Made by a program: the position numbers and the translations under genes
Notes under the pieces: model-generated
Seen by the model: the letters and a program-made list of their open reading frames with translations, nothing else
What the model was told of the DNA's origin: nothing
Database searches by the model: none
DNA from: Pseudomonas fluorescens
Lineage (GTDB): Bacteria > Pseudomonadota > Gammaproteobacteria > Pseudomonadales > Pseudomonadaceae
Assembly (NCBI RefSeq): GCF_900215245.1
Contig: NZ_LT907842.1
Coordinates: 1,426,001-1,490,000 of the forward strand
Reading direction: 5' to 3'
DNA: 64,000 nucleotides
Shown: piece after piece, positions 29,734 through 40,019 of the stretch
Layout of the letters: every line of letters starts with the position of its first letter
Position numbering within the stretch: the first letter of the stretch is position 1

Positions 29734-30120
29734 TTACTCGGCGCTTACAGCTTCGCCGGCAGTAGCACGATCAACCAACTCGACGTACGCCATAGGCGCG
29801 TTGTCGCCAGCGCGGAAACCGCACTTGAGGATGCGCAGGTAGCCACCCTCACGGGTAGCGTAACGCTTGCCCAGGTCGTTGAAGAGCTTACCAACGATAG
29901 CTTTCGAACGAGTACGGTCGAAAGCCAGACGGCGGTTAGCCAGGCTGTCTGTCTTGGCCAAAGTGATCAGCGGCTCAGCAACGCGACGCAGTTCTTTAGC
30001 TTTCGGCAGTGTAGTTTTGATCAGCTCGTGCTCGAACAGCGACACCGCCATGTTTTGGAACATGGCCTTGCGGTGCGAGCTGGTACGGCTCAGGTGACGA
30101 CCACTTTTACGATGACGCAT
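29734..30120 (-). CDS. rplQ: 50S ribosomal protein L17
   Basis: 128 residues, beginning [20 protein letters not shown], the invariant L17 N terminus, with the usual [19 protein letters not shown] core. It is the last gene of the alpha operon, 41 bases after rpoA, and is followed by a strong terminator. The acidic, alanine-rich C-terminal tail is typical of gammaproteobacterial L17. Confidence 0.98.
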
Positions 30121-30161
30121 GGTTCATTCCTTACCAAACTCACGTTCGGTGATTACGACGA

Positions 30162-31163
30162 TCAGGCAGTCGCCTTGTCGTCCTTCTTAAGACTTGCAGG
30201 CGGCCAGTTGTCGAGGCGCATGCCGAGGGACAGACCGCGGGAGGCCAGAACGTCCTTGATTTCAGTCAAGGATTTCTTGCCCAGGTTCGGAGTCTTCAAC
30301 AGTTCTACTTCGGTACGCTGAATCAGGTCGCCGATGTAGTAAATGTTTTCCGCCTTAAGGCAGTTAGCCGAACGTACAGTCAGTTCCAGATCGTCAACCG
30401 GGCGAAGCAGGATCGGATCGATCTCGTCTTCCTGCTCGATTACCACTGGTTCGCTGTCACCTTTGAGGTCGACGAACGCAGCCAACTGCTGTTGCAGGAT
30501 GGTTGCAGCGCGGCGGATAGCCTCTTCAGGATCCAGAGTACCGTTGGTTTCCAGATCAATAACCAGCTTGTCCAGGTTAGTACGCTGCTCGACACGGGCG
30601 TTTTCCACCACGTATGCGATGCGGCGAACCGGGCTGAACGAAGAGTCAAGCTGCAAGCGACCAATGCTGCGGCTTTCGTCTTCATCGCTCTGACGCGAGT
30701 CGGCCGGTTCATAACCACGACCACGAGCTACAGTGAGCTTCATGTTCAGGGCGCCGTTAGACGCCAGGTTAGCGATTACGTGATCGGGATTAACGATCTC
30801 GACATCATGATCCAGCTGAATATCGGCAGCGGTAACCACCCCCGAACCCTTCTTCGACAAGGTCAGCGTAACTTCGTCACGGCCGTGCAGCTTGATAGCC
30901 AGACCTTTAAGGTTCAACAGGATTTCAATTACGTCTTCCTGTACACCTTCGATGGCGCTGTACTCGTGGAGCACACCGTCAATCTCGGCCTCGACTACTG
31001 CACAGCCGGGCATTGAGGACAACAGGATGCGGCGCAGCGCGTTGCCCAGGGTGTGGCCAAAACCACGCTCGAGAGGCTCGAGAGTGATCTTGGCGCGGGT
31101 TGGACTGACAACCTGCACATCAATGTGGCGGGGTGTCAGGAACTCATTTACCGAAATCTGCAT
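30162..31163 (-). CDS. rpoA: RNA polymerase subunit alpha
   Basis: 333 residues. The N-terminal dimerisation and assembly domain covers about 1-235 ([17 protein letters not shown]). After an acidic linker, the C-terminal domain at about 250-325 holds the UP-element and activator surface ([20 protein letters not shown], then [15 protein letters not shown]). It lies in the alpha operon between rpsD and rplQ, so polymerase alpha is made with ribosomal proteins and is subject to S4 feedback if this works as in E. coli. Confidence 0.98.
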   Translation of the reverse strand: MQISVNEFLTPRHIDVQVVSPTRAKITLEPLERGFGHTLGNALRRILLSSMPGCAVVEAEIDGVLHEYSAIEGVQEDVIEILLNLKGLAIKLHGRDEVTLTLSKKGSGVVTAADIQLDHDVEIVNPDHVIANLASNGALNMKLTVARGRGYEPADSRQSDEDESRSIGRLQLDSSFSPVRRIAYVVENARVEQRTNLDKLVIDLETNGTLDPEEAIRRAATILQQQLAAFVDLKGDSEPVVIEQEDEIDPILLRPVDDLELTVRSANCLKAENIYYIGDLIQRTEVELLKTPNLGKKSLTEIKDVLASRGLSLGMRLDNWPPASLKKDDKATA

Positions 31164-31185
31164 GGATGCACCTATTTTCTAGCCC

Positions 31186-31806
31186 TTACTTGGAGTAGAG
31201 CTCGACAATCAGGCTTTCGTTGATGTCGGCGGACAGATCACTGCGAGCAGGAACGTTCTTGAAAACGCCCGACTTCTTCTCAGTGTCTACTTCTACCCAT
31301 TCTACGCGGCCACGTTGGGCACACAGATCGAGAGCTTGGACAATGCGAAGTTGGTTTTTTGCTTTCTCGCGAATCGCGACAACGTCACCAGCACGAACCT
31401 GGTACGACGGAACGTTAACGGTTTGGCCGTTTACGCTGACGGATTTGTGCGATACCAGCTGACGGGATTCGGCACGAGTCGAACCAAAGCCCATACGGTA
31501 TACAACGTTGTCCAGACGGCATTCGAGCAGTTGCAGCAGGTTTTCACCGGTTGCACCTTTCTTGCCAGCAGCTTCTTTGTAGTAGCCGCTGAACTGACGC
31601 TCGAGAACGCCGTAAATACGACGGACCTTCTGCTTTTCACGCAGTTGGGTGCCGTAATCGGACTGGCGACCGCGGCGTTGGCCGTGGATACCAGGTGCTG
31701 CTTCAATGTTGCACTTCGATTCGATCGCGCGCACGCCGCTCTTCAAGAAGAGATCGGTGCCTTCGCGACGAGCGAGTTTGCATTTTGGACCAATGTAACG
31801 AGCCAT
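31186..31806 (-). CDS. rpsD: 30S ribosomal protein S4
   Basis: 206 residues. Begins [16 protein letters not shown] and contains the S4 RNA-binding domain ([20 protein letters not shown]). S4 is a primary 16S-binding protein and, in E. coli, the translational repressor of the alpha operon. It has no zinc-binding cysteines of the C+ S4 form, as expected for gammaproteobacteria. It is 18 bases downstream of rpsK and 22 bases upstream of rpoA. Confidence 0.98.
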   Translation of the reverse strand: MARYIGPKCKLARREGTDLFLKSGVRAIESKCNIEAAPGIHGQRRGRQSDYGTQLREKQKVRRIYGVLERQFSGYYKEAAGKKGATGENLLQLLECRLDNVVYRMGFGSTRAESRQLVSHKSVSVNGQTVNVPSYQVRAGDVVAIREKAKNQLRIVQALDLCAQRGRVEWVEVDTEKKSGVFKNVPARSDLSADINESLIVELYSK

Positions 31807-31824
31807 TCTTTACAATCTCCTGGA

Positions 31825-32214
31825 TTACACGCGGCGCTTCTTCGGCGGACGGCACCCGTTGTGCGGGATTGGCGTCACGTCGGTGATGCTGGCGATCTTA
31901 TAGCCACAGCCGTTCAAAGCACGGACAGCAGACTCACGACCTGGACCTGGACCTTTGACGTTAACGTCGAGGTTTTTCAGGCCGTATTCCAGCGCAGCTT
32001 GACCAGCACGTTCAGCAGCTACTTGAGCAGCAAACGGGGTGGACTTGCGGGAACCGCGGAAACCCGAACCACCAGAGGTAGCCCAAGACAGCGCGTTACC
32101 TTGACGGTCGGTGATGGTCACGATGGTGTTGTTAAAAGATGCATGGATGTGGGCGATGCCATCAACCACTGTCTTTTTAACTTTTTTACGAGGACGAGCA
32201 GCAGGTTTTGCCAT
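31825..32214 (-). CDS. rpsK: 30S ribosomal protein S11
   Basis: 129 residues, starting [20 protein letters not shown] and ending PPKKRRV. The core [20 protein letters not shown] and [14 protein letters not shown] is the S11 signature. S11 lines the platform of the small subunit with S18. It sits between rpsM and rpsD in the alpha operon. Confidence 0.98.
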   Translation of the reverse strand: MAKPAARPRKKVKKTVVDGIAHIHASFNNTIVTITDRQGNALSWATSGGSGFRGSRKSTPFAAQVAAERAGQAALEYGLKNLDVNVKGPGPGRESAVRALNGCGYKIASITDVTPIPHNGCRPPKKRRV

Positions 32215-32244
32215 GATAATTTTCCTGTCGATTCGCGTGGGCGA

Positions 32245-32601
32245 TTACTTGCGGATCGGCTTACGCGGACCTTTACGGGTACGCGCGTTAGTCTTGGTAC
32301 GCTGACCGCGTACTGGAAGACCACGACGATGACGCAGACCACGGTAGCAACCGAGGTCCATCAAACGCTTGATTTTCATGTTGATTTCGCGACGCAGGTC
32401 ACCTTCAGTGGTGAACTTCGCCACTTCGCCACGCAACAGCTCAATCTGCTCGTCGCTCAGATCTTTGATCTTAGCGGCTGGGTTTACCCCAGTGTCTGCG
32501 CAAATTTTCTGCGCAGTAGTGCGACCAACACCATAGATGTAGGTCAGCGAGATAACAGTGTGCTTGTTATCTGGAATGTTAACGCCTGCAATACGGGCCA
32601 T
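32245..32601 (-). CDS. rpsM: 30S ribosomal protein S13
   Basis: 118 residues: [19 protein letters not shown], the helix-hairpin-helix [11 protein letters not shown], the [20 protein letters not shown] motif, and a basic tail ending [10 protein letters not shown] that reaches the decoding centre. It is the first gene of the alpha operon proper. The 129 bases before it contain a hairpin and a good promoter. Confidence 0.98.
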
Positions 32602-32660
32602 TCAGTGGGACTCCAATTGACAGCTACCTACGCCCCGGAAGCCAAGAAATAGGGCGCGAG

Positions 32661-32689
32661 ATAATATCGCTGTAATAACAAATAATCAA
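32661..32689 (-). promoter_or_regulatory. Candidate promoter of the alpha operon (before rpsM)
   Basis: On the minus strand TTGATT (32684-32689) and TATTAT (32661-32666) are separated by exactly 17 bases. The -10 matches at five of six positions and the -35 at four. The promoter follows the hairpin at 32690-32713 and precedes the rpsM ATG by 60 bases, leaving a leader where S4 could act. Confidence 0.6.
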
Positions 32690-32713
32690 CCCGGCAGCGC
32701 ACTAGCTGCCGGG
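32690..32713 (-). terminator. Hairpin between rpmJ and rpsM (terminator or attenuator)
   Basis: A perfect 9-bp stem CCCGGCAGC (32690-32698) with GCTGCCGGG (32705-32713). On the minus strand it follows the rpmJ stop by 17 bases and is followed by TTGATTATTTG, T-rich but interrupted. It probably ends or attenuates the spc message ahead of the alpha promoter. Confidence 0.6.
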
Positions 32714-32730
32714 CTTCAAGCGGATCACAC

Positions 32731-32847
32731 TCAGCCTTGGCGCTGTTTGTGACGCGGTTCCGCGCTGCAAATTACTCGAACAACACCTTCGCGGCGAATA
32801 ATCTTGCAGTTACGGCACAGCTTTTTCACCGATGCACGAACTTTCAT
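32731..32847 (-). CDS. rpmJ: 50S ribosomal protein L36 (zinc-binding form)
   Basis: 38 residues, [20 protein letters not shown] at the start. It keeps the zinc ligands C11, C14, C27 and a histidine near residue 32, so it is the C+ form of L36. It lies 28 bases downstream of secY and is the last gene of the spc operon. Pseudomonads may also carry a zinc-free paralogue induced by zinc starvation, but none is in this window. Confidence 0.96.
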
Positions 32848-32875
32848 CACCAACTCCTCGAACCTTATGGGGTAC

Positions 32876-34204
32876 TCAGCGCAACATGCCGCTGCCGTAG
32901 CCCTTCAGGTTGGCTTTCTTCATCAGGGATTCGTACTGGTGCGAAACGAGGTGCGATTGTACTTGGGACATGAAGTCCATCACAACCACGACCACGATCA
33001 GCAACGAGGTCCCGCCAAGGTAGAACGGAACGTTTGCTGCAACCACCAGGAACTGGGGAAGCAAGCACACGGCCGTCATATATAGAGCACCGAACAGGGT
33101 CAAACGAGTCAAAACGCCATCAATGTAGCGTGCAGACTGCTCACCTGGACGGATGCCCGGAATAAAGGCACCGGACTTCTTCAGGTTTTCCGCTACGTCT
33201 TTCGGATTGAACATCAACGCCGTATAGAAGAAGCAGAAGAAAATAATCCCTGCACTAAACAGCAGAATATTCAACGGCTGACCAGGAGCGATCGACTGAG
33301 AGAGGTCCTGCAGCCAGCCCATATTTTCAGACTGACCAAACCAGGTACCCAACGAAGCCGGAAACAGCAAAATGCTGCTCGCGAAAATTGCCGGAATAAC
33401 ACCGGCCATATTCACTTTCAGCGGCAAGTGGCTGGTCTGCGCAGCAAAAACCTTACGGCCCTGCTGACGCTTGGCGTAGTGAACAGCAATACGACGCTGG
33501 CCACGCTCAATGAACACCACAAAACCGATAATCGCTACTGCCAGCAAACCGATGGCAACCAGAGCGAAGATGTTGATATCACCCTGACGTGCAGACTCGA
33601 AAGACTGCCCAATTGCTCTCGGAAGACCGGCGACGATACCTGCGAAAATCAACATCGAGATACCGTTACCAACACCACGCTCAGTAATCTGCTCACCCAG
33701 CCACATCATGAACATCGCACCAGCCACAAACGTGGATACCGCGACGAAATAGAAGCCAAAGTCACCAGTGAACGCAACGCCCTGCCCCGCCAGACCAACG
33801 GACATGCCGATAGCTTGAACCAGGGCGAGGACGACAGTGCCGTAGCGGGTGTACTGGCTAATCTTGCGACGGCCAGCTTCACCTTCCTTCTTCAACTGCT
33901 CCAGCTGCGGGCTGACGGCGGTCATCAGTTGCATGATGATCGATGCCGAAATGTACGGCATGATCCCCAGTGCAAAGATGCTCATCCGTTCCAGCGCGCC
34001 GCCGGAAAACATGTTGAACAAGCTAAGAATGGTCCCCTCATTCTGTCGAAACAGGTCTGCGAGTCGGTCCGGGTTGATACCTGGAACCGGGATGTGTGCG
34101 CCTATTCGGTAGACGATAATCGCCAGGAACAGAAAACGCAGACGAGCCCAAAGTTCAGACATACCGCCTTTGCCGAGCGCTGAGAGAGCACCTTGCTTAG
34201 CCAT
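32876..34204 (-). CDS. secY: Protein translocase subunit SecY
   Basis: 442 residues with ten membrane helices. It has the plug-region motif around [35 protein letters not shown], and the cytoplasmic loops with [16 protein letters not shown]. It forms the inner-membrane translocation channel with SecE (also in this window, at 59621) and SecG. Its ATG directly abuts the stop of rplO, so translation is coupled. Confidence 0.98.
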
Positions 34205-34642
34205 TTATTCCTCGAACTTGCCGCCAGCTGCTTCGATAGCCGAACGCGCACCTTTGGTGGCGCCGATTCCCTTGCCGATAGTGACAGCGCGAGTCACTTC
34301 ACCGGACAGCATGATTTTCACACGCTGTACGTTGACGTTGATCACGTTGGCATCTTTCAGGGTCTGCACAGTAACGATGTCGCCTTCCACTTTAGCCAGC
34401 TCGGACAGACGCACTTCTGCGCGGTCCATGGCTTTCAGGGATACGAAACCGAACTTAGGCAGGCGACGATGCAGCGGCTGTTGACCGCCTTCAAAGCCTG
34501 GAGCGATGGTGCCACCGGAGCGGGAGGTTTGACCTTTGTGGCCACGGCCACCAGTCTTACCCAAACCGCTACCGATACCACGGCCCGGACGATGCTTTTC
34601 GCGACGGGAACCCGGCGCTGGACTCAGATCATTGAGTTTCAT
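34205..34642 (-). CDS. rplO: 50S ribosomal protein L15
   Basis: 145 residues. The glycine- and arginine-rich N terminus ([19 protein letters not shown]) threads into the 23S rRNA, and the C terminus ends [11 protein letters not shown]. It has three bases to rpmD upstream and none to secY downstream, in the usual spc order. Confidence 0.98.
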   Translation of the reverse strand: MKLNDLSPAPGSRREKHRPGRGIGSGLGKTGGRGHKGQTSRSGGTIAPGFEGGQQPLHRRLPKFGFVSLKAMDRAEVRLSELAKVEGDIVTVQTLKDANVINVNVQRVKIMLSGEVTRAVTIGKGIGATKGARSAIEAAGGKFEE

Positions 34643-34645
34643 CGA

Positions 34646-34822
34646 TTAACCCTCTACACGCAGCATGTAGTAAGCCTTGTTGATCATCCCGCGATTCTCG
34701 GGAGTATCCTGGACTTCTACAGTGTGACCGATGCGACGCAGACCCAAACCTTTAACACACAGTTTGTGGTTAGGGATGCGGCCGGTCATGCTTTTGATCA
34801 GCGTTACTTTAACGGTAGCCAT
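34646..34822 (-). CDS. rpmD: 50S ribosomal protein L30
   Basis: 58 residues, [20 protein letters not shown] at the start and ending YYMLRVEG. The stretch [20 protein letters not shown] is the family signature. It is two bases from rpsE and three from rplO, in the standard spc order. Confidence 0.97.
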
Positions 34823-34824
34823 GA

Positions 34825-35325
34825 TCAGAAGATCTCCTTGACAGTCAGACCACGCTTCGCAGCGATGGACTCAGGAGATTGCATAGCTTTCAAACCTTTG
34901 AAAGTGGCGTGAACCACGTTTACCGGGTTAGTCGAGCCGTAGCACTTGGCCAGAACGTTCTGAACGCCAGCAACTTCGAGGACAGCACGCATAGCGCCGC
35001 CAGCGATGATACCGGTACCTTCAGAAGCAGGCTGCATGTACACCTTCGAAGCGCCATGGGCGGACTTCATTGCGTACTGCAGCGTGGTGCCGTTCAGATC
35101 AACTTGGATCATGTTGCGACGAGCAGCTTCCATTGCCTTCTGGATCGCAGCAGGCACTTCACGTGACTTGCCACGGCCGAAGCCAACGCGCCCTTTACCA
35201 TCACCAACCACGGTCAACGCGGTGAAAGTGAAGATACGGCCGCCTTTAACGGTTTTGGCTACGCGGTTAACTTGAACCAGCTTCTCAATGTAGCCTTCGT
35301 CGCGCTTTTGGTCGTTATTTGACAT
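34825..35325 (-). CDS. rpsE: 30S ribosomal protein S5
   Basis: 166 residues. The double-stranded RNA-binding domain includes [20 protein letters not shown] and [20 protein letters not shown]; the C-terminal domain ends [11 protein letters not shown]5 helps set decoding accuracy with S4. The residues near the spectinomycin-resistance loop (AKTVKGGR) look like wild type. Confidence 0.98.
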
Positions 35326-35328
35326 AAC

Positions 35329-35679
35329 TTAGAACTCCAGCCCAGCTTCACGAGCAGCATCAGCCAGCGCTTTCACGCGACCGTGGTACTTGAAGCCAGA
35401 GCGGTCGAAAGCCACTTGCGAGACGCCCACGGCCTTAGCACGTGTAGCGACCAGCTGGCCAACCTTTGTGGCCGCGTCGATGTTGCCGGTGGCACCATCA
35501 CGCAGTTCTTTATCCAAAGTCGAGGCGCTTGCCAGGACTTTGTTGCCGTCGGCCGAGATGACCTGGGCGTAGATGTGCTGCGACGAGCGGTACACGCAGA
35601 GACGCACGACTTCGAGTTCGTGCATTTTCAGGCGTGCTTTGCGAGCGCGACGCAGTCGAGTAACTTTTTTGTCGGTCAT
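35329..35679 (-). CDS. rplR: 50S ribosomal protein L18
   Basis: 116 residues, a 5S rRNA-binding protein, with the core [20 protein letters not shown] and the C-terminal [19 protein letters not shown]. With L5 and 5S rRNA it forms the central protuberance. It is three bases upstream of rpsE and ten bases downstream of rplF. Confidence 0.98.
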   Translation of the reverse strand: MTDKKVTRLRRARKARLKMHELEVVRLCVYRSSQHIYAQVISADGNKVLASASTLDKELRDGATGNIDAATKVGQLVATRAKAVGVSQVAFDRSGFKYHGRVKALADAAREAGLEF

Positions 35680-35689
35680 TTGCTATGCC

Positions 35690-36223
35690 CTACTTCTTCT
35701 TGGCTTCTTTACGACGGACGACTTCGTCCGCGTAGCGCACACCTTTGCCTTTGTACGGCTCTGGTGGACGGAAGTCGCGGATCTCAGCGGCCACCTGACC
35801 TACCAGCTGCTTATCAATACCCTTGATCAGGATATCGGTTTGGCTAGGGGTCTCAGCGGTGATGCCTTCCGGCAGTTCGTAATCCACTGGGTGCGAGAAG
35901 CCAAGGGCAAGGTTCAAAACCGTGCCTTTTGCTTGCGCTTTGTAACCAACACCGACCAGCTGGAGCTTGCGCTCGAAGCCTTGGCTTACGCCTTGGACCA
36001 TGTTGTTTACCAACGCACGCGTGGTACCGGCCATTGCGCGAGTTTGTTGATCGCCATTGCGAGCAGCGAAACGCAGCTCACCAGCTTCTTCAACGATCTC
36101 AACGGACGAATGGATGTTCAGTTCAAGAGTGCCCTTGGCACCCTTCACCGAAAGCTGTTGGCCTGCGAATTTTACTTCGACACCGGCTGGCAGCTTAACG
36201 GGGTTCTTAGCGACGCGAGACAT
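35690..36223 (-). CDS. rplF: 50S ribosomal protein L6
   Basis: 177 residues with two homologous domains. It begins [19 protein letters not shown] and ends with the signature [21 protein letters not shown]6 sits near the sarcin-ricin loop and elongation-factor site. It lies between rpsH and rplR in the spc operon. Confidence 0.98.
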   Translation of the reverse strand: MSRVAKNPVKLPAGVEVKFAGQQLSVKGAKGTLELNIHSSVEIVEEAGELRFAARNGDQQTRAMAGTTRALVNNMVQGVSQGFERKLQLVGVGYKAQAKGTVLNLALGFSHPVDYELPEGITAETPSQTDILIKGIDKQLVGQVAAEIRDFRPPEPYKGKGVRYADEVVRRKEAKKK

Positions 36224-36235
36224 GCTTATCCCCCC

Positions 36236-36628
36236 TTAGAACACAGTGCAAAGAACTTCGCCGCCGACACCGGCAGCGCGCGCAGCACGATCCGTCATCA
36301 CACCTTTGTTGGTGGAGACGATAGACACGCCCAGACCGCCACGAACTTTCGGCAGATCTTCAGCGGACTTGTACTGACGCAGGCCTGGACGGCTAACGCG
36401 CTTCACTTCTTCGATGACCGAACGGCCTTCGAAGTACTTCAGCTCGATGGACAGCAGTGGCTTGGTTTCGCTGCTGATCTGATAACCCGCAATGTAGCCT
36501 TCGTCTTTCAGGACTTTGGCAACAGCTACCTTCAACTTGGAAGATGGCATGCTTACGACGGACTTTTCAGCCATCTGGGCATTACGGATACGAGTTAGCA
36601 TGTCCGCTAACGGGTCCTGCATACTCAT
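36236..36628 (-). CDS. rpsH: 30S ribosomal protein S8
   Basis: 130 residues: [20 protein letters not shown] at the start and the C-terminal [20 protein letters not shown]8 is a primary 16S-binding protein and the translational repressor of the spc operon in E. coli. AGGAG lies eleven bases before the ATG. It is preceded by an unusual 208-base gap with three terminator-like hairpins, so S8 and every gene after it may be controlled separately from rpsN. Confidence 0.98.
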   Translation of the reverse strand: MSMQDPLADMLTRIRNAQMAEKSVVSMPSSKLKVAVAKVLKDEGYIAGYQISSETKPLLSIELKYFEGRSVIEEVKRVSRPGLRQYKSAEDLPKVRGGLGVSIVSTNKGVMTDRAARAAGVGGEVLCTVF

Positions 36629-36648
36629 GGGCTAGACGCTCCTAATAC

Positions 36649-36771
36649 AAAAAAATTAGCCTTGCGGCTACATATGTCGCCGAGAATCTCCGGGCATAAA
36701 AAACACGGGCTCAGGCGAGCCGCGTATTTTAGACATACTCCGGAAATGAAACAAGCCCCAAAAGGGGCTTG
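36649..36771 (-). promoter_or_regulatory. Three successive terminator-like hairpins between rpsN and rpsH
   Basis: Read on the minus strand after rpsN there are three hairpins. First, CAAGCCCC-TTTT-GGGGCTTG (36752-36771), followed by TTTCATTT. Second, a stem of ACG and GGCTC with a bulged C, loop GCCT, closed by GAGCC-CGT (about 36706-36725), followed by T6. Third, TAGCC-GCAA-GGCTA with a GNRA loop (36657-36670), followed one base later by T7. The last T tract lies just before the rpsH ribosome site. Between the first two a TTGTTT-N17-TAAAAT could be a promoter. The function is unknown. Confidence 0.6.
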
Positions 36772-36836
36772 ATCCAGATTCAAGGTCACCGGCGGTCAGT
36801 ATCTTGCGATTCTGCCCACCTGGACGTTGAAAGTAC

Positions 36837-37142
36837 TTACCAGCTGGCTTTAACCAGACCTGGTACGTCACCACGCATTGCCGCTTCACGCAGTTTGTTA
36901 CGGCCGAGGCCGAACTTGCGGTAAACGCCGTGTGGACGACCGGTCAGGCGGCAGCGGTTACGCATGCGCGAAGCGCTTGCGTCACGTGGCTGCTTCTGCA
37001 GAGCAACTGTCGCTTCCCAACGTGCTTCTGGACTTGCGTTCAGATCAACGATGATTGCTTTCAGTGCTGCACGCTTCTTGGCGTACTTGGCAACCGTGAG
37101 CTGACGCTTCAGCTCGCGGTTTTTCATGCTCATCTTGGCCAT
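36837..37142 (-). CDS. rpsN: 30S ribosomal protein S14 (zinc-free form)
   Basis: 101 residues, [20 protein letters not shown] at the start and [20 protein letters not shown] near the end. It is the long, zinc-free C- form, lacking the CxxC pairs. A longer in-frame frame upstream is not homologous, and the start at 37142 gives the family N terminus. It is 13 bases from rplE, but 208 bases lie between its stop and rpsH, which is unusual in an otherwise tightly packed operon. Confidence 0.98.
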   Translation of the reverse strand: MAKMSMKNRELKRQLTVAKYAKKRAALKAIIVDLNASPEARWEATVALQKQPRDASASRMRNRCRLTGRPHGVYRKFGLGRNKLREAAMRGDVPGLVKASW

Positions 37143-37155
37143 GGTCCTACTCCAA

Positions 37156-37695
37156 TCAGTTGCGGAACGGGAATTTGAAAGCACGCAACAGGGCGCGACC
37201 TTCATCATCGTTCTTGGCAGTGGTGGTCAGGGTGATGTCCAGACCGCGGAGAGCATCGATCTTGTCGTAGTCGATTTCCGGGAAGATGATCTGCTCTTTC
37301 ACGCCCATGCTGTAGTTACCACGACCATCGAAGGACTTGGCATTCAGGCCGCGGAAGTCGCGAACCCGAGGCAGGGAGATCGACAGCAGACGATCCAGGA
37401 ATTCATACATACGCTCACGGCGCAGAGTCACTTTGACGCCGATCGGCCAACCTTCACGGACTTTAAAGCCAGCGATGGATTTCCGAGCGTAAGTCACAAC
37501 GACTTTTTGACCGGTGATCTTTTCCAGGTCAGCAACAGCGTGCTCGATGACTTTTTTGTCACCGACTGCTTCGCCCAGACCCATGTTCAGGGTGATTTTG
37601 GTAACGCGTGGAACTTCCATCACGTTCGAAAGCTTAAGTTCTTCCTTAAGCTTCGGTGCGATTTCTTTCCAGTAAATCTCTTTTAGTCGTGCCAT
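37156..37695 (-). CDS. rplE: 50S ribosomal protein L5
   Basis: 179 residues: [20 protein letters not shown], the core [20 protein letters not shown], and the C-terminal [19 protein letters not shown]5 binds 5S rRNA and helix 84 of 23S rRNA and contacts the P-site tRNA. It sits between rplX and rpsN. Confidence 0.98.
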   Translation of the reverse strand: MARLKEIYWKEIAPKLKEELKLSNVMEVPRVTKITLNMGLGEAVGDKKVIEHAVADLEKITGQKVVVTYARKSIAGFKVREGWPIGVKVTLRRERMYEFLDRLLSISLPRVRDFRGLNAKSFDGRGNYSMGVKEQIIFPEIDYDKIDALRGLDITLTTTAKNDDEGRALLRAFKFPFRN

Positions 37696-37715
37696 GGTCT
37701 TCTACCTAGCAGTGT

Positions 37716-38030
37716 TCAAGCATCAACCGCTTTTTGGGTCGACTTGAAGACACGAATTTTCTTGCCGTCTTCTACTTTGAAACCAACGCGGTCAGCCTTG
37801 TTGGTTTCACCGTTGAAAATGGCGACGTTAGAAGCGTCCAGTGGAGCTTCTTTTTCGACGATACCGCCTTGTACGCCCGACATCGGGTTAGGCTTGGTAT
37901 GACGCTTAACCAGGTTCAGACCACCGATAACCAGACGGTTATTAGCGAGAACCTTAAGCACCTTACCGCGCTTACCTTTGTCTTTGCCGGCGATCACGAT
38001 GATCTCGTCGTCACGACGAATCTTTTGCAT
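37716..38030 (-). CDS. rplX: 50S ribosomal protein L24
   Basis: 104 residues with an N-terminal KOW motif ([20 protein letters not shown]) and the segment [21 protein letters not shown]24 starts assembly of the large subunit. It is 11 bases downstream of rplN. Confidence 0.98.
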   Translation of the reverse strand: MQKIRRDDEIIVIAGKDKGKRGKVLKVLANNRLVIGGLNLVKRHTKPNPMSGVQGGIVEKEAPLDASNVAIFNGETNKADRVGFKVEDGKKIRVFKSTQKAVDA

Positions 38031-38041
38031 GTCGGATCTCC

Positions 38042-38410
38042 TTACAGCACTTCTGGGGCGAGCGAGACGATCTTCATGAACTTCTCAGTACGAAGTTCAC
38101 GGGTCACTGGCCCAAAGATACGGGTGCCGATCGGCTCTTGCTTGTTGTTCAGAAGAACAGCAGCGTTGCCATCAAAGCGGATAATGGAGCCATCAGCACG
38201 ACGTACGCCGTGACGAGTGCGGACTACAACAGCAGTCATCACTTGGCCTTTTTTCACTTTACCGCGAGGAATTGCTTCCTTCACGGTAACTTTGATGATG
38301 TCACCGATACCAGCGTAACGACGATGGGAGCCACCCAGCACCTTGATGCACATAACACGGCGAGCGCCGCTGTTATCGGCCACATCGAGCATGGATTGAG
38401 TCTGAATCAT
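38042..38410 (-). CDS. rplN: 50S ribosomal protein L14
   Basis: 122 residues: [20 protein letters not shown] at the start, then [20 protein letters not shown] and [21 protein letters not shown]14 contributes to the subunit interface. It is the first gene of the spc operon in E. coli; here only 23 bases separate it from rpsQ, so no separate promoter is evident. Confidence 0.98.
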   Translation of the reverse strand: MIQTQSMLDVADNSGARRVMCIKVLGGSHRRYAGIGDIIKVTVKEAIPRGKVKKGQVMTAVVVRTRHGVRRADGSIIRFDGNAAVLLNNKQEPIGTRIFGPVTRELRTEKFMKIVSLAPEVL

Positions 38411-38433
38411 ATAATTTCTCCGACCCCTAGTCC

Positions 38434-38700
38434 TTAGACTTCCACAGCGCGTTCGAGAACATCAACCAGTGCCCAAGACTTGGTCTTGGCCAGCGGACGA
38501 GTTTCACGAATAGTGACTTTGTCGCCGATGTGGCACTGATTGGTTTCGTCGTGCGCGTGCAGCTTAGTCGAACGCTTAACATATTTACCGTAGATCGGGT
38601 GCTTAACGCGACGCTCGATCAGTACGGTGATGGTTTTGTCCATCTTGTCGCTGACAACACGGCCAGTCAGCGTACGGACAGTCTTTTCGGCTTCAGCCAT
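38434..38700 (-). CDS. rpsQ: 30S ribosomal protein S17
   Basis: 88 residues. The ATG at 38700 gives [20 protein letters not shown], the family N terminus, while a GTG two codons earlier overlaps the rpmC stop. Core: [20 protein letters not shown] and [11 protein letters not shown]. An OB-fold primary 16S-binding protein, two bases after rpmC. Confidence 0.97.
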   Translation of the reverse strand: MAEAEKTVRTLTGRVVSDKMDKTITVLIERRVKHPIYGKYVKRSTKLHAHDETNQCHIGDKVTIRETRPLAKTKSWALVDVLERAVEV

Positions 38701-38702
38701 GA

Positions 38703-38894
38703 TCACTTACCTGCCTGCTGGTTGAGCACAGTCTTCACGCGAGCGATGTCACGCTTAACTTGCGAGAGCAGATGAGACTGCCCCAACTGGCCAGTTGCTT
38801 TCTGCATACGCAGATTGAACTGGTCGCGCAGCAGGCCGAGCAGTTGCTCGTTCAGCTGCTGTGCGGATTTTTCACGAAGTTCATTCGCTTTCAT
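38703..38894 (-). CDS. rpmC: 50S ribosomal protein L29
   Basis: 63 residues, two helices: [20 protein letters not shown] and a C-terminal [19 protein letters not shown]. The start ATG overlaps the TGA of rplP as TGATG, so it is translationally coupled. L29 sits near the exit of the peptide tunnel, where trigger factor docks. Confidence 0.97.
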
Positions 38895-39307
38895 CACATC
38901 ACCGTCCGTTTAACAAAGGCGGTGGCGAGCGGCAGCTTTGCAGCAGCCAGGGCAAAAGCCTCACGCGCCAGCTCTTCAGTTACACCCTCGATTTCATACA
39001 GGACTTTGCCTGGCTGAATCTGGGCTACCCAGTATTCCACGTTACCCTTACCTTTACCCATCCGAACCTCGAGAGGTTTTTTGGAGATCGGCTTGTCCGG
39101 GAATACACGGATCCAGATCTTGCCGCCACGTTTTACGTGACGGGTCAGAGCACGACGCGCTGACTCGATCTGACGAGCGGTGAGACGACCACGAGCTACA
39201 GACTTCAGCGCGAACTCGCCGAAGCTGACTTTGCTACCGCGCTGAGCCAGACCACGGTTGTGGCCTGTCATCTGCTTGCGGAACTTCGTACGCTTTGGTT
39301 GCAACAT
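38894..39307 (-). CDS. rplP: 50S ribosomal protein L16
   Basis: 137 residues, [20 protein letters not shown] at the start. The conserved loop [20 protein letters not shown] and [20 protein letters not shown] are present. L16 helps position the A-site tRNA acceptor arm. The usual substrate arginine of the L16 hydroxylase lies in this loop region. Confidence 0.98.
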
Positions 39308-39319
39308 TTGGCGTACCCC

Positions 39320-40006
39320 TTACTTAGCAGCTTTTTTACGAGGCGCTGGTGCTTGTGGTTTCAGTTCTTCTTGGCGACCACCAATTACTTCGCCTTTGAA
39401 GATCCAAACCTTTACACCGATCACACCGTAAGTGGTGTGAGCTTCGTAGTTGGCATAGTCGATGTCGGCACGCAGGGTGTGCAGTGGCACACGACCTTCG
39501 CGATACCATTCAGTACGTGCGATTTCAGCACCGCCGAGACGACCGCTCACTTGGATTTTGATGCCTTTGGCACCAATGCGCATGGCGTTCTGTACGGCGC
39601 GCTTCATAGCGCGACGGAACATTACGCGACGCTCCAGCTGCTGAGCTACGCTCTGCGCAACCAGCATACCGTCGAGCTCCGGCTTACGGATCTCTTCGAT
39701 ATTGATGTGCACAGGCACACCCATTTGCTTGGTCAGGTCCTGACGCAGTTTCTCAACATCTTCACCTTTCTTCCCGATAACGATACCTGGACGAGCGGTG
39801 TGGATGGTGATACGTGCAGTTTGCGCCGGACGATGGATATCGATACGGCTTACGGACGCGCTTTTTAGTTTGTCTTGGAGATACTCACGCACCTTCAGAT
39901 CAGCGAACAAATAGTCCGCATAAGTCCGACCGTCTGCGTACCAGACGGAGGTGTGCTCCTTGACGATTCCCAGGCGAATGCCAATGGGATGTACTTTCTG
40001 ACCCAT
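39320..40006 (-). CDS. rpsC: 30S ribosomal protein S3
   Basis: 228 residues. A KH domain ([20 protein letters not shown]) and the C-terminal domain with [21 protein letters not shown]3, with S4 and S5, forms the mRNA entry channel. The start at 40006 gives [20 protein letters not shown]; a longer frame exists but is not homologous. It is 13 bases after rplV. Confidence 0.98.
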
Positions 40007-40019
40007 CTCTTCGACTCCG

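Noticed and set aside
36668..36889. A 73-codon frame starting inside rpsN and running through the rpsN-rpsH gap
   Set aside because: No ribosome site, it passes through two hairpins, and the sequence looks random. It would matter only if the frame were conserved.
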